Positions 43,639-56,192 are shown, counted from the stretch's first letter. The stretch is 64,000 bases of DNA from Channa striata (GCA_033026295.1 CM065186.1:19503672-19567671), one strand, 5' to 3'. Notes: generated by a model from the letters alone, not told the origin. Program-made: numbers and translations.

Positions 43639-44403
43639 AAGATAGAAAATGGATACAGATAGGATAGTGTAGGATACATAAGTCAAAGCTTCATATTACT
43701 CCAGAGATTCGAGGAGTGAAAATTATATATTGAAAATGATCCTTAGATACTCATTACATGTAACAAGTTCTTTTGGTTCTTATTGAATAATCCTCCTACC
43801 GTCCACTGACAATTGTTGTTTTGCAGAGCCAGACTAATGTAATAATGTGACTTGCTTTCCCTCATTAACGCTGCTGAAGATCAGGGCTGTAAGACCGAAC
43901 CTGAGATCATTCCCGTGGACCCGGCAGAAGCTTTAGTTGACACAGCCGTGGTGGAGCATCATTTAACATCATTGCTCGAGCAAACATGGTTTAATTGGAA
44001 GAGCCGTGAGAAAGCAAATTTATTGCCGACCTCATCACAAATGTCAACAGCTGGAACATGCAACGCAAAACCTGGCCAGCTGTTAACTACAGAGGAGGAA
44101 ATATTGTTCCCTGGGGTTGGTTTCCAGTAATACTTCAAACTAAAGACTGGTTTTAATCGGCACAGTATTCTATATACAACAAAAGTGTGTGTAAGAAAAG
44201 TTCCCTCGTGCAGTGAGACGGACGCGTGTAAAAATGACACCCCTTTGTGTAGGGTAACACACTAAATGAATTGTTAGGTGTAGTATCCGATAAAAAACCT
44301 GGAGGTAGAAGTTGAAGAAGTTGAAAGCTTTTCAGTGGGGGAGCACTGTCGAAGCTCCAACATCTAACAGAAGTTTTCAAATCCCTACTTGACTGCGCTC
44401 CTA
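43573..44403. mobile_element. putative TA-flanked non-autonomous element
   Basis: Bases 43573-43595 and 44381-44403 are exact reverse complements over 23 bp; the right copy begins ATCCCTACTTGACTGCGCTC. Both ends finish at a TA dinucleotide, as expected for a TA target-site duplication of a Tc1/mariner-type element with 21-bp terminal inverted repeats (43575-44401). No transposase motif lies inside. The left end is followed directly by the TA/GA microsatellite. Alternatively, two short copies of one repeat lie by chance in opposite orientation. The 92-codon frame at 43852-44130 inside it has no known domain. Confidence 0.5.
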
Positions 44404-47400
44404 AGTGGACCTCAGCCGCATGACTCAAAGCTCCTTGGTGGCAACTTCTTCCTCCTGCTTCAAAATCCAAATTTAGCAACTGGCATCTTCAGATGTGTGA
44501 CAACCAACCTGAACTAAGTGATGACATGTCATCCCAGTGATAATACTATTTCTGGGTCCAAATGTCAGTTTATTCTCCGCTGTTTAATAATAATAATCGT
44601 GTTGTGTTCAATCTCAATCTAAAAAATTACTGAAGTTATTATTGCAGCTGGCTGTTGATGCAGTGAATGTTAAATGTTGGCAACTATTCTGAACACACAG
44701 AAAAATCACATCTTGAACAATAGGCTATTTAAAGCAATATACAGCTTAAATTAAGAAACATTTACTACACTGCAAAACAAGCTCTGCTGCTAGCAGGTGC
44801 AGTTTTAAATTAGCTACACAGAGGAACTATCATTATGAGAGGACATGGATGCTGACAACACACCGTAGAAAATGAGTCGTTTTATTTCCAGTGCAGAGGA
44901 AATAAAGGAGCCACAAACGCCTTTGTTTTACTCAGACTGTCCCTTCCTGACTCATAGACCTGACTTCCTGTCCCATAGAAATAATCTGTTGCAGGAGAGC
45001 AAATAAACATGTCCACTGTGAGACATGTGGACATGTGGCAGACTGATCTGCAATGCATCATGAAGTTTGTTTGAACAGCACTGATACCTTGCTGCGTCTT
45101 CATGGCCTTGGACCCACGTATGGACGATCAGGTTTCACTAAAGATTAAAAATTTGAGGCTGTTCGACCGAATTCAACAAGCTGTGTTTTTCTTTACTGAT
45201 AGTCACCATCATGTCTTCTAGCGTGCTTGTGTCTGCAGGCACATGCAAGCCTTCAGCTCTCTGCATGTCCTGGATTTTGATCCAGGTCTATCAGTCTAAA
45301 ATGCACGGACAGCACGCTACCTGTGGACAAGCACAGTAAGTCTGATCATTACTTTGATTATCTGCTGTTTTCACCGGTCAGCTGGAACATTTCACCCTCT
45401 GGTAGCTGCAAGTGGGGCTCTAGTGCCCCATGATCATTTTAATCAAGATCTCCCATATTGGCAAGAGAAAATGTATGTTTTTGAGATGTTCAGTGCAGTG
45501 TCTCTGAAAATTCCACGACTGACTCAACGACTCAAATCTAACACATAAGCGTGCATACACACACACACAGCTCCCATATTCTGGCGCACGCATTGCCAGG
45601 ATTCCATCTCATGCAGCCACCAGAACAATCCCCACACACTAATTGGCCTATTAGTTTTGGCATTAGCCATGGGGGAGGGTCCTGCAGCCATTACTGCAGC
45701 AGCAGCCTCTGACCAGAGCACTGATTGGCCAGTCGGCCGGCGAGCTGACCGGGGCACGGGGGGGACGCGACTAAGGCGAAGGAGCCGCACCATTATCCAA
45801 CTAAAACAAGCACCTGTGCACTTTCTGCCTAATGACACACACCAAATCTCTCAGACCAATTACTTCGAAGCGTGTATGGACAGGCGGGCTGTCTGCATTC
45901 AGCACGCCATCTTTGATTAACCCTTGCCTGCGCTTAAATATCCTGTCACACGCAGAATGCCTCCACAGCAATCTGCTATTATCACTTACAGCTCTATGTC
46001 ATGAGGCGGCGAGTGAGCCAGCGGGGAATTCCGAAGAGCCTGCAATAAGTGGCTGTATCGGTGATTTATAATTTTGGGGGATCAGGAGAAGGTGCAAAGA
46101 ATAGGGAATGCTGCTCGCAGTGCGAGCCCACCAAAGGCTATTAAAAAGAGGTATGGCATGAACACAATTCTCATTCAGTTGCAGTTATTGATTCTGGATC
46201 ATTTTTGGGTGTATTTCATAGATGGGGTGGAGGTGGAGGTGATAGCGGGGTGACGGCTGTGATGGATAAAAGCAGCTCGACTCGATAAGAGCAGGGCAGG
46301 ATAAGAGAGAGGGAGGAAGCAGAGCTAAATAAACCAGAGAGGCTGGAGGTGACGTCTAACTGAAGACAATTGCTGCTAAATAAAATGTTACGCCAAGAAA
46401 ATGAAGACGTTCAAATTATTCATTTCCAGCAGGATTTTAGCAGGAACGGGACGAATCCGGCTGCGCTGTTGAATCCTGGCACCGAGTGGCCTGGTGCTTT
46501 GCCTCCAGTGGGTGACCCTCTCGCCTCCTGTTTCTCTTCCCTCCCGTCGTCTTCACACGCTGACACCCAACTTCTCCCAGCTGCTTTTCGCTGCTCAATC
46601 AATACGCCCCCTAAGTGCTGTCTGACTAAAGGCATATTCCACATTTAAGTTCACTTCACGCAGCAGTAGCTGTAACTCAATCTCCACATTATCCCACTCG
46701 GTGATGATGTGTGGTGCCATTTCTTACAGCTCATCTAATGTGAGCTAATGTCTCAGTGTCTGTGCTGAGGCAAAAATTCCTTCTGTTCGCTTTGCAGCAT
46801 CACATGTGCCAGAACAACTATGCGATAAATGACACATGCTTTTTTGTATTCAAGAGGGAACTTAGCTACCGTACAGGATGGTTCTGACAGAACCTAGACA
46901 TCCCTTAAGACATCAGTTGACCCTGAGATGAACAGCTTGAGAATGTCTTCCAGATCTCGTCTCCATGCTATGGACACCAGGGCACTGCTAGCACATCTGT
47001 ATTTACTTTTACAATTGTTCTGCCTTTTATTGTTGTCGTGAATTCATTATCCCTTAATAATAATTTATTTTGTATCGTCATACCCTGGCAGTCTCCAGTC
47101 CTGAAAAATCTGTCTGGATGCGTCAACAGTCTAATGAATCCAAAGCTGGATAATACTCTACATTAAATAAACAGATTAATAAGAATATTTAAACCCGACA
47201 ATAGAAAAGAGAGGAAATAGCAGTTTAATTACAAATCTCTTATAGTATTAACAGCAGAATGATGGGGCTCACTGTGAAAATGGCCATTTTTACAAAGACA
47301 CATAAAGAAAGCATTGAACACCTTTGCAGCCACGAAGGTTCAGATATGAATTTCTAACTTGCAAGATCAGATCTGAATTAAACTGTGCCAGGTGAATGGT

Positions 47401-49960
47401 CCTGAGGAAAAGCACGCGTCAGTCACCACAAGGACACAGGTCCAATCCCTATCGGTGTTCAGTTCTGGCGCAGTCCTGCTGGCGGGAAACATCTTTGTTG
47501 CCCAATGAATGAATCCAACTATCTGGGCCGTTTTTTGTGAACAAGATTTTTGCTTCCTGCACCTCCCCACAGCCAACACCAGTACCCTGGGGAAGAGAGC
47601 GTGCTGAAGGAACATCCATTTGACAGAACGGATGACTTGCTTGCTGATGTTCTGTAATCAGCGAGCTCCACATCTCACACAATTATGAATTTGATGTATA
47701 AAAACTATCAATATGTAGACAAATGACTGAGGCTGGAAGGACAAGCATCTTCAGAGGGATACATAAGGACCACACCAGAAAACAATGTTATACAGCAAAA
47801 CCATGAGAGGAGTACATTGATCAGTAGTTGTTGACGTCTTCAGATGCTTAAAGTTTCAGCTCTCTAATATAAAAATATCATTTTACATTAAGTAGTAGTA
47901 GTACTTGAGATTACTTTGTAATTATATGCAAATGATCAGGTATAAACCTGGCAGTTGCTGCTTTTTGTAGCAAGCAAAACAATCCCTTTTACTCAGCTTA
48001 AGTTTGACTAATCAGCTAGAATGAACACTACAGCCCCAACCCAGAACGTTCCTGAACCTACAGACAAGAGTCACATTTTAGGGGTTTGAATTACAGGTCA
48101 TGACTAAATGTAGTTCTAAAAAGCAGGTGGAGGAACACATTTTTCACAAAAGTTCCTGAACCTGGGGAAAGACCCTTAGATGGAAACGTGTGTTTACGAT
48201 CCCGTCCAGTCAAACTGGAAGCTTGACTTGCTTAGGGGAACCTAAGATTAAAATTAAGGATGGGAAAGAGCTAATATTTAATGTCCACATCTCATTTATT
48301 CCTGCTGCTTCATCAATCAACTGTCTGACCTTTTTGTCGCATTCCCACGTGCTTCCTCAAGCTCTGGGCCACGCCTAGTAGAAATGATAAAAAGCGAGAT
48401 GTGATCATAAATAATCAATCAGTCCAACATTTAAAATTTAATACTGCTGAATAGTCGAAAAGAAGAAAGAGGCTTTTCTTCCTTTTGGGCACCTTTCAAA
48501 GTCAGTACTCCAACCTCCCAAATCTCAAAAACCAGTCAGATTCAAAACACTGACCAAAAAGCTTCTGATTTCTCCCCACTGTCCATACAATCCTCCCTCT
48601 AGCTGGATCTGGTTTCCTTCTCTATTTCCTCCTCCTCCAAGCCCCCACCTCCCCCCAGCACATCTTAAGTCAGTCAGCCAGCCTCTTTGATGTTATTTTG
48701 GGATCAATAGGTTCTGGAAGCCAGTGAGACACTCTCATGCCACTGCAGGGAGGGAGGAGGAGTGAAACGCGTGAACCAGATTTTGACGAACGACAACGTT
48801 TTAGAAAGCCTTGCATCGCCGGCTTCCTCAGGCCACTCCAAGCCACCTGGTGCCCTTTCTCCCCATGTGAACAACAAATAAGGACAAGGGGTGCTAACAA
48901 CTAGACGGAATCCTAAGGTGGTGTGTGTTTGCACAGGACGTTCATGGACTAAGGATTTAGATGGTCACCTCTAAAGGTACTTTATTGACATGGTACGTGA
49001 GGAATAAACAATTATCCCACCCAAGCCTTTTTGTTTTTTACTCAGTATCAGCTAGAGACCAAGTCTCATTTGATACTAAATTGAACACACACACATATTG
49101 CTCTAGAGATTGGTGGGGAGGAGGAGCAAACTCAGTTTTTAACGCTACAAGAAAGTTCAGCTAATTTTCAATGCAAAGTTAATTAGATTCCACGGATACA
49201 CAAATAAGAACAATTTGTTAATGAACCGCAGTGTTCTCGTCTGCAGCCGCACAGATGGACTCTGGTCAGCAGGGGACTGTTGGAGTCAGAGGCATCAGCT
49301 ATGGCAGGGACTCCTAGAACCTGTAGGAATGCTGGGATGTCTGCAAATGCCACCGCTAGACTGTGCGAGGCAATTTCCTGATGTTTTGCAGAAAAGTGGA
49401 GGGAACCTGTTTACACTGCATACAACACTGTGGTGGAACAATCACCACCAACACAAACACTACTACTACGACTGAAACACAGGGACATCGGACAAAACAA
49501 ATCAGTCCAATAGGCAGTTTGGTGACATTAACGTAGTATAAATCCCAGAGTAATAAAGGTTTTCTTGGCCGTTTGTGTTAAAAAGTGATTTGTCTTAAGT
49601 GAACCAAGCTGCCTTCGATTCTAATGAATTACAGGAATCACAACTACATTTAAAAATCATAATTTGCTCGTTCCGTCGCTTTGCTATATCTCACTTTTGT
49701 TTTTGAAAACTTTAGGCTGCAACTATGTCAAACGGAGTCAGCAAAAACCCAGAGGGAGTGATTTTATGTATTTATAAAGAAATACTGTAAAACACTGTGA
49801 GACCTTTAATGTCCTTTCGATATTACATCTAACACCATGTGGTCTTAATATTCAGCTGTGTTATGATAGATTCGCATCTGCTAAACAACAAATGTCGGTG
49901 GTTTTATCAGCCTTTATGGCCTTACATTAGCTCAAACTCTACACGTGCGCAGTCTATGTG
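44404..49960. other. long unique non-coding stretch
   Basis: No transposon or gene recognised over 5.5 kb. The section 45560-46180 is repeat-free with balanced to GC-rich composition and several homeodomain and CCAAT-type cores, the best candidate regulatory block in this part. A T/C-rich patch lies at 48590-48660. The phrase GTTCCTGAACCT occurs at 48048-48059 and 48152-48163. Open frames of 60-100 codons show no domains. Confidence 0.35.
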
Positions 49961-49982
49961 CACACACACACACACACACACA
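49961..49982. repeat. (CA)n microsatellite
   Basis: Pure CA run followed by CAGA repeats. Confidence 0.95.
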
Positions 49983-51569
49983 GACAGAGACAGAAACAAA
50001 CAGTCCTTCATGCTGTTACCTCAAGCCAAAATCCCTCAGCCACATTTCAATCTGCATTCATATTAGTGTCAGAGCAGCCAAGCTGCTTGCCACCCCGATG
50101 AATAGCCATTACCAATCCATTTGGACTGGGTTATCATCAACTGGCACTGGCCCCAAATCCCATTTCACCCCTTCGACAAGCTCTGACTCTGTCCCTCACT
50201 CTGTCCCACACAGACATTATCTGTTATTGGCGAAAATCGAATCATTTCATCATATATACAGCTTCTGCAGCAGATCACATATGGCTGCAGCTCTGCGCAC
50301 TGCTGCTGTCATATTACTAACTCTGTTTATACTGCTATCATTTATTAGTTACTCATCAAAACAAATTCATACATTTAAACAACCTAACGTCCATAAAAGT
50401 ATGCAGTAATTCAAGCCGAGCGGTATCCATATTAATAGGGTGACAGACTGTGGTATACATAGCATTACAATAATTACTTATCTTGATATAGATATGAAAT
50501 GACCTGCAAATATAGTTAAAATTTGAAGCCAGTAAACAATCTCTCACCAAAAAAAAAAACACAATATGTATTTGTGGAAATGTGTGTGTGGAATTTCAAG
50601 ACCAGCTACTATAAACATTACCTCATCATGACATGTTCCTGTCTCTCAAAATAAAGCAGTGAGCTGCTCCTTGTTTAACGTAGATTAGAAAATGAGCAAA
50701 ACATGGGTTGTTTTGTACAGTTTTATATTTGTATATTTGTATAATTTATAGTTCTTTTTATATGTGCTAAATGCAGAAATAATAATTAGACACTTAAATG
50801 AACGGCACTGCCCTTAAGTTGCCTTTAAGTGTCTGAAACAACTTGTTCATACGTTTAATTTTACAAATGTGCCACAATTCAATGTAGAACTCTTTGATTC
50901 TACTATTGCTCTGTATTAACCCAGCAGAACCCGTGGTGTCCTCTAAGAACATGTTCTAAAAGCTCAGAGTTTTAAAAACAGCCTTTAAATCCAGCAGATT
51001 TTCTGAAAGACTTGACAGACTTACAACATCAACTAAATCTCCTGTTCCTCTGTAGAAGATATAGAAACTTAAACATTTGCTTATAACAAGAATACCTTTA
51101 TATACCCCAATACTAATACTTGTACTGGTAATAATTATAGAAATACAGCACATAATATATATAAAATATAAAATATTAATTTCTTAAATCAAGGAAGCTA
51201 ATAAAAAGGGAAAATACATTTGTGGCATTGTAAGACAAGTGGCACTGAAATAGCATCAGTGGCAGCGTAATCATCACCATCGGATATTATTCTCATCTTG
51301 CTTTATGACTGTTATTATTATTATTACCAGTACATCTGTCCTTTGAAGTGGCTTTGGGAAAAGAACATTTTCTGGTTGTTTTATTTCTTTGTCAATTTTG
51401 ACAACGCCTATAATTATGTCGCATCTTAAGGCAGGTCGTCCCTCTCACAATGTGGGTGACAGTTCCTGGTTCCCAGTTTAGTTCCTCTCCTGGGCATGTC
51501 TGTTGGCCACTCCCAAGCCTTGGCTAGCATCTCAGCAAACACATTACTTTCTAATTCTGAAATATAATC
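49983..51569. other. unique AT-rich non-coding DNA
   Basis: No gene or transposon recognised. The 154-codon frame at 49945-50409 begins in the CA microsatellite and has no domain. Confidence 0.35.
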
Positions 51570-52155
51570 TGCACAACTGTACCCCAAGGAGCTCATTGTG
51601 GACTTCAGCAAGGAAAAAAGAGGCTCACATGATCCCATCCACGTTAACGGGCCGTTGAGCCTGTTTCATCCTTCAAGTTCCTGGGGATCCACATTTAGGA
51701 GGACCTGTCCTGGACCACCAACACCCTCCAGCCTAATCAAGAAGGCTCACCAGCGCCTCTTCTTCTTGCAAACACTCAAGAAAAACCCTCTTCCCTCGGC
51801 TATCCTGGTGAACTTCTACCACTGCACAATAGAGAGCATCCTAACCAACTGTGTCACAGTCTGGTATGGGAGCTGCTCTGCTGTGGAGCGTAAGGCACTG
51901 CAGCGGGTAGTGAAAACTGCCCAACGCATTACAGGGACTCCACTTCCAGCCATTGAAGACATGCAAAAGAAGCACTGTCTGCGTTGAGCACTCCTCTTAA
52001 GGACTCCTGTATAGTATGTTCATAGCATCTGTAAATTTGATCCATATTTTCTCGTGTACATATTTTTTATATCCTGTACTTGCTGCCTTGTAGTTGTACA
52101 TGTGTAATGACAATAAAGTTGAATCTAATCTAATCTAATCTAATCTAATCTAATT
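51570..52155 (+). pseudogene. Rex1/L2-like LINE, 5'-truncated, with 3' tail
   Basis: Remnant of a non-LTR retrotransposon: the C-terminal part of ORF2 plus the complete 3' end. In one frame 51580-51650 gives PKELIVDFSKEKRG. At 51672-51725 a different frame gives FKFLGIHI, a stop, then EDLSWTTNT. The first frame then resumes with SLIKKAHQRLFFL, ILVNFYHCTIESILTNCVTV and YGSCSAVERKALQRVVKTAQ, ending at CLR (51987). This is the standard order downstream of the reverse transcriptase core in CR1/L2/Rex1 elements. Two frameshifts and one stop show it is dead. After the ORF come about 130 bp of 3'UTR, AATAAAG at 52113-52119, and TCTAA pentamer repeats at 52123-52155, the usual 3' terminus for this group. 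The 5' part was probably lost at insertion. Confidence 0.85.
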
Positions 52156-52462
52156 CAAATCCCTCCATAGAAGCATGACTCCAAAATAACCAAGTTTGTG
52201 TTTTCTGTGAACTTGGAATCCAGATAGTGTTTTTTATCGTAAACATATTTTGCAAATACTGCAGTTATGAACCTAAGTGCACACACAGATGTAACAAAGT
52301 GTCTCCCTCGCTCTTTATCAATCCATCCATCCATCCGTCTCTCTGTCTTCCGTGCTCTGAGAGCTCAGACTCGCTGCTTGCCAGTTGCATAATAAATACT
52401 GCCTGCTTGGTTCACATGGGATCACAAGCCTCTGCATTAGCATTCCTCACACAAGCGCACAA

Positions 52463-52494
52463 ACACACACACACACACACACACACATACACAC
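52463..52494. repeat. (CA)n microsatellite
   Basis: CA run with one TA interruption near its right end. Confidence 0.95.
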
Positions 52495-53688
52495 AGGCAT
52501 GGCTGACAGCAGTGACATCACCAGACTTGTCAAACTAAGCACACTCTCAGCCTTTCCACAGAGCCAGCCCCAAACACTGTGTTGCTTTTGCTTCCCTCGC
52601 TTCACCAAATTCTACCATGTACAAGACATTCATGCAGCCCCAAAACGACAGGCTCTGCACGTGAAGATTGGCGATGGAGCAGATGGTTCAATAATTTACT
52701 GTATAAACCAGATATAATATTATTTATTGCTCGCTGATGATTTCTGCACACAAACAAAGCCAATGATAAAACAAATAAAACTCACTGTGTAAGTGTGTTA
52801 ATTAATTCATAGCATGTCATGAAGGAGATTTCAATGACACTTTGTTGACGCTCAGGAGGTTGGAACAGGTTCCAGAAGAATGTTTAAAGACTCAGACTGT
52901 GTCCAAACAGTGAACATGCAACATTCATTGTTACCCGCCCCACGTGGTCCAACAATAAATATCACAACCAGATCAGTCCAGGAAGTCACAGACCCCCGGT
53001 CACACCAGTGCCTGGAATACTTTGCAACACACAAATGTTTAAATTTTTTGTGGAATTTTCCACAGTTAACTTAATTTCCTTTCTAATTTCTTTAATTGGG
53101 CTTAAATTATTTTTGTAATGTCTGATTATGTGTTAGGTCAATTTCTGCAGATATAGAAAACATATAGAAACTTTAATTCACATTTGTCACAATAGCAAAA
53201 ACCATAACAGTAAAATGCTTTGCTGAATTCAAGCACTTTTGAGTTTAGAGGCTAATTTTGTTCCTAATCCTAAAGGCTGACAGATCATTCCATATTGTAA
53301 AGGTAATAAGGTGTCAAATAAAGGTTTGCATGGTGTTATGAGTTGTGCTTTTACTGATCTGCGTTGCACACTAATAACAACAACCTTATTATTGTGTATT
53401 ATAGTTCATACGCCGCCACGATGAACACGCACACACCTCTGCTCTGAGCTGTCCATTGCCCCCTACATCCTCCTTGGATCTGGGACACAAATGGAGGGAG
53501 AGGGGGGTGGGGGGTTGGAGGGAAAGCACTAGCTAATGCCAATGAGGTCTAATTAGAGAGATTAGAAGTAGAGGGAGTGACTCACACTACAATAGCAGCT
53601 CAAACCTTACTGCTAATGTTCTCCACCCAGCCCATCTAATCCAATTCACATCCATTATCTTTAGGCCCTTTGTGCACCCCCCCCACAG

Positions 53689-53709
53689 ACACACACACAC
53701 ACACACACC
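53689..53709. repeat. (AC)n microsatellite
   Basis: AC run preceded by a C-rich tract. Confidence 0.93.
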
Positions 53710-54301
53710 CCTGTCACTCACTGCAGAATGTCATTCTTTTTTTAATGCTGTTGTTTCTTCACATCTTTGGACAAGGGAGCCACACGATCGCAGATGTGAT
53801 TGGAGGATGATAATGATCCGATCTTGTTAAAAACATAAATCGGTGATGCACAGATTTCTGTGAATATTATTTACAGCTGCGCCTCCCTTTTAATTTGGAT
53901 GGGTATTAACACTACAGGTTTCACATCGGCCTATAGCTCCAACTTGAAAATAAGACGAGTATCTGAAGACTATAAAGCTGTGTAAATATTCATATTGGCA
54001 TAATGAAATAACAAGTGCGCACCATTTTTCCCCTCCACCGCTTCCAGATACAGACAGATATGAAGCTTTTTATTGCTCACAGGAACCAAACTTACCAAGT
54101 CCAGAGGACATGATGAGAAAGCTCTACCTCACATTACACAGTAAATGTTCAGTATTTACTTCTGACTTTGTGATGACATTGCTTGATAAACTGAAATATT
54201 GACTCTTTAAAGAGACAGCAAATAATCTTAAAATACATTCATGGTCTAAAAGGTAAAAACTGGTAAATATAATATGTGAGATGCTGATCCATCTTTACTC
54301 T

Positions 54302-54381
54302 CAAAATGTTTGAAGAAAAACTGAACATCCATCTTTATTGCAAAATGTTTAGAACAAAAAACTGAACATCATGATTTATTG
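54302..54381. repeat. two-copy imperfect tandem duplication
   Basis: Unit 1 (54302-54340) and unit 2 (54341-54381) both run CAAAATGTTT, then GAA or AGAAC plus A-run, CTGAACATC, then TTTATTG. It abuts the 3' side of the minus-strand RTE-like remnant, so it may be a duplicated 3'UTR unit. Confidence 0.8.
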
Positions 54382-54389
54382 CAATTTCC

Positions 54390-54822
54390 ACTTCACTCTA
54401 TCCTGTCTTCTCTCTGACACCAGCTAACCTTAGGACATCCATTATCTCCTCCTTGGTCGTCCTCTCGCCCTCTTGCCTGGCAGCTCCATCTCCAACATCC
54501 TTCCACCAATATAAACTCCTCTGCAGATGTCCAAACCATCTCAATCTGGCCTCTCTGAGTGTTTAAAAAACTGTGATGTGCTTGTTCCTTATTCTGTCCA
54601 ACCTTGTCATTAAAGAACAAATTTAAAAAAAACCCATAGAGCAGAGCTGGTCTCATACTGTCCTGGGAGTCTGGCTGAAACTTTCTGTCACACAACACTG
54701 AAGTCCTGACCCATTCCAACCTGCCTGCACTCGCCTCTTCACCTCTTTTCCAACTCCCCATCACACTGGTGACCCCAAGTACTTAAACTCCTGGCCCTTC
54801 TTCACCTCAGCCCCTTTAACCA
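54390..54822 (-). pseudogene. RTE-like LINE ORF2 C-terminal remnant
   Basis: The minus strand reads KGAEVKKGQEFKYLGSPV (54764-54820), then in another frame EEASAGRLEWVRTSVLCDRK, MRPALLYGF, NDKVGQNKEQ, QIEMVWTSAEEFILVEGCWR and near the end DNGCPKVSWCQREDRIE. Known RTE-type fish elements have the same order: VKKxxEFKYLGSxV, then a V(R)AGW..W...GVLCDRK block, (V)RPAxLYG, and a terminal arginine-rich segment with DVxx. The frame shifts at least once between FKYLGS and CDRK, and an A-rich insertion (54617-54634) disrupts the section after LLYG. The reverse transcriptase core is absent. The RTE clade assignment is from recall and fairly secure. Confidence 0.75.
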
Positions 54823-56107
54823 TTCTATGCAAGTGTTTAAAAACTGGCAAAGCTAAATTAAAGTCAAATTTAAAAAAAAGAGGCTTGTATTGTGTGGGAG
54901 GGAAAAGTTTTCCGCTCCTGATCATGAACAACCCAGACTGCTTTTCAGTCCAAGGGAAGGCACATCCACCAGTCCGCTCCTTCATCAACAGCCCAGACTA
55001 GCTTTAGTCCCACATCACAGGGGCCCTTTCAAAGAGCCTCCAAAGGCTCAGGCGGGCGGTAAGGTCAACCTGATAAGGAGTTCAGGCCTGGCTGAGCTGA
55101 GAGTCCAGAGACTGAGGTGTGGGGAGACATCAGGCCTTTGATTTGCTGCAACAGCCTGACTCAACAATCAAATTGGTGATTTTATGGAAGCACAAAGTAC
55201 AAGCACACTGAGGTAGAAGCATATCCAGAAAAAAAAAAACGCTCCAAATCACCCCCGACAATAAAGAGTCCGCCCTACGTGTTGTCTTTCTAAGCCTCCA
55301 ATCATCGGAATGGATAAGCACTTCAACAGAGACTCATAAAAATAAAGATTAAGACTCGACTGGGGCCCAGAGCATAAAGACGACAGTCAGTGTTTCAGCG
55401 GATAAGCATGTTGACTGCTGTCGATGGCTTACACTGGGGTAGTTTGGGATTAAGGAGAAAAAGGAATAAAACGAAAATGGTCTTAGCAACAGCAAAACCC
55501 ATTGTTTCTATCAGGACTTAAAAATTCCACCTGCAGTTCGTGTGGATAAACTCCACATGTCCACAAAACAAAAATAAAAATATCAGTGCGACAGTGATGC
55601 AAATATATATGTAAAAATTGACTTTATCTTCCTTTTTATTATTTGTACCATTTGAGAGTTTAGCAAAACTGCACCTACTTCAATGGGTTATCTATAATTC
55701 CAAGAATAAAAAAACTACACTCTCCATTCAGACTTCTCCACCCAGTCCTCCATGAGGAAGAAACGTGTGGCATCAAGGAAGAGCACAAGTCAACACCTCC
55801 TCACTACAATCAGATGCAATTTGCAGCTGTTTCTGCAAAAAACAAAGTAAAAATAAATTACAATCACTAAAAAGTCCAGCCAAGTCCAGCAGTGTATGGT
55901 AAGATTAAGATTTAAATTATGAATCCACAAGTGGCTTTAACTGGTCTTTGGTTGCATTTGGTTGACGTGTTTTCGCAGGGCCACACTGTTCCTGACAGAC
56001 TCTTTCATCTCATTCAGCCACTTGTTAGCAGCCATCTTTATTAAAGACATAAAAAGGCTCAAACATAGCAAAAGTGGGCTATTTACTGATCACTATTATA
56101 TTGGAAA
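54823..56107. other. unique non-coding DNA
   Basis: Nothing assigned; short open frames only. A poly-A-rich patch lies at 55231-55240. Confidence 0.35.
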
Positions 56108-56192
56108 ATTACGTTTACGTTTAGTCATTAGCAGGCGCTTTTATCCAGGTGAGGTACAAGGCAGCAAAAACCTCAGTCAAGGAGAAAACATC
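56108..56192 (+). repeat. widespread fish repeat core, copy 2
   Basis: TTACGTTTACGTTTAGTCAT and GCAGGCGCTTTTATCCAGGT align with copy 1 at 29.08 kb, and the flanking GAGGTACA...GCA...TCAAGGAGAA also matches. About 15 bp (the AAGCGACTTACAAG part) are missing. The same flanks in two loci show a shared insert rather than a chance motif. Confidence 0.6.

Larger units (their letters stand above)
52156..54301. other. non-coding DNA with microsatellites and possible conserved blocks
   Basis: Holds CCAT repeats at 52321-52336 and CA runs at 52.46 and 53.69 kb. Sections 53510-53670 and 53740-54070 are repeat-free and look like conserved regulatory DNA. No gene recognised. Confidence 0.35.

Noticed and set aside
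43852..44130. 92-codon frame with plausible-looking acidic protein composition
   Set aside because: No domain recognised; lies inside the putative TA-flanked element and lacks splice context I can defend.
48047..48165. Repeated phrase GTTCCTGAACCT
   Set aside because: Two short occurrences about 100 bp apart without further shared flanks; could be chance.
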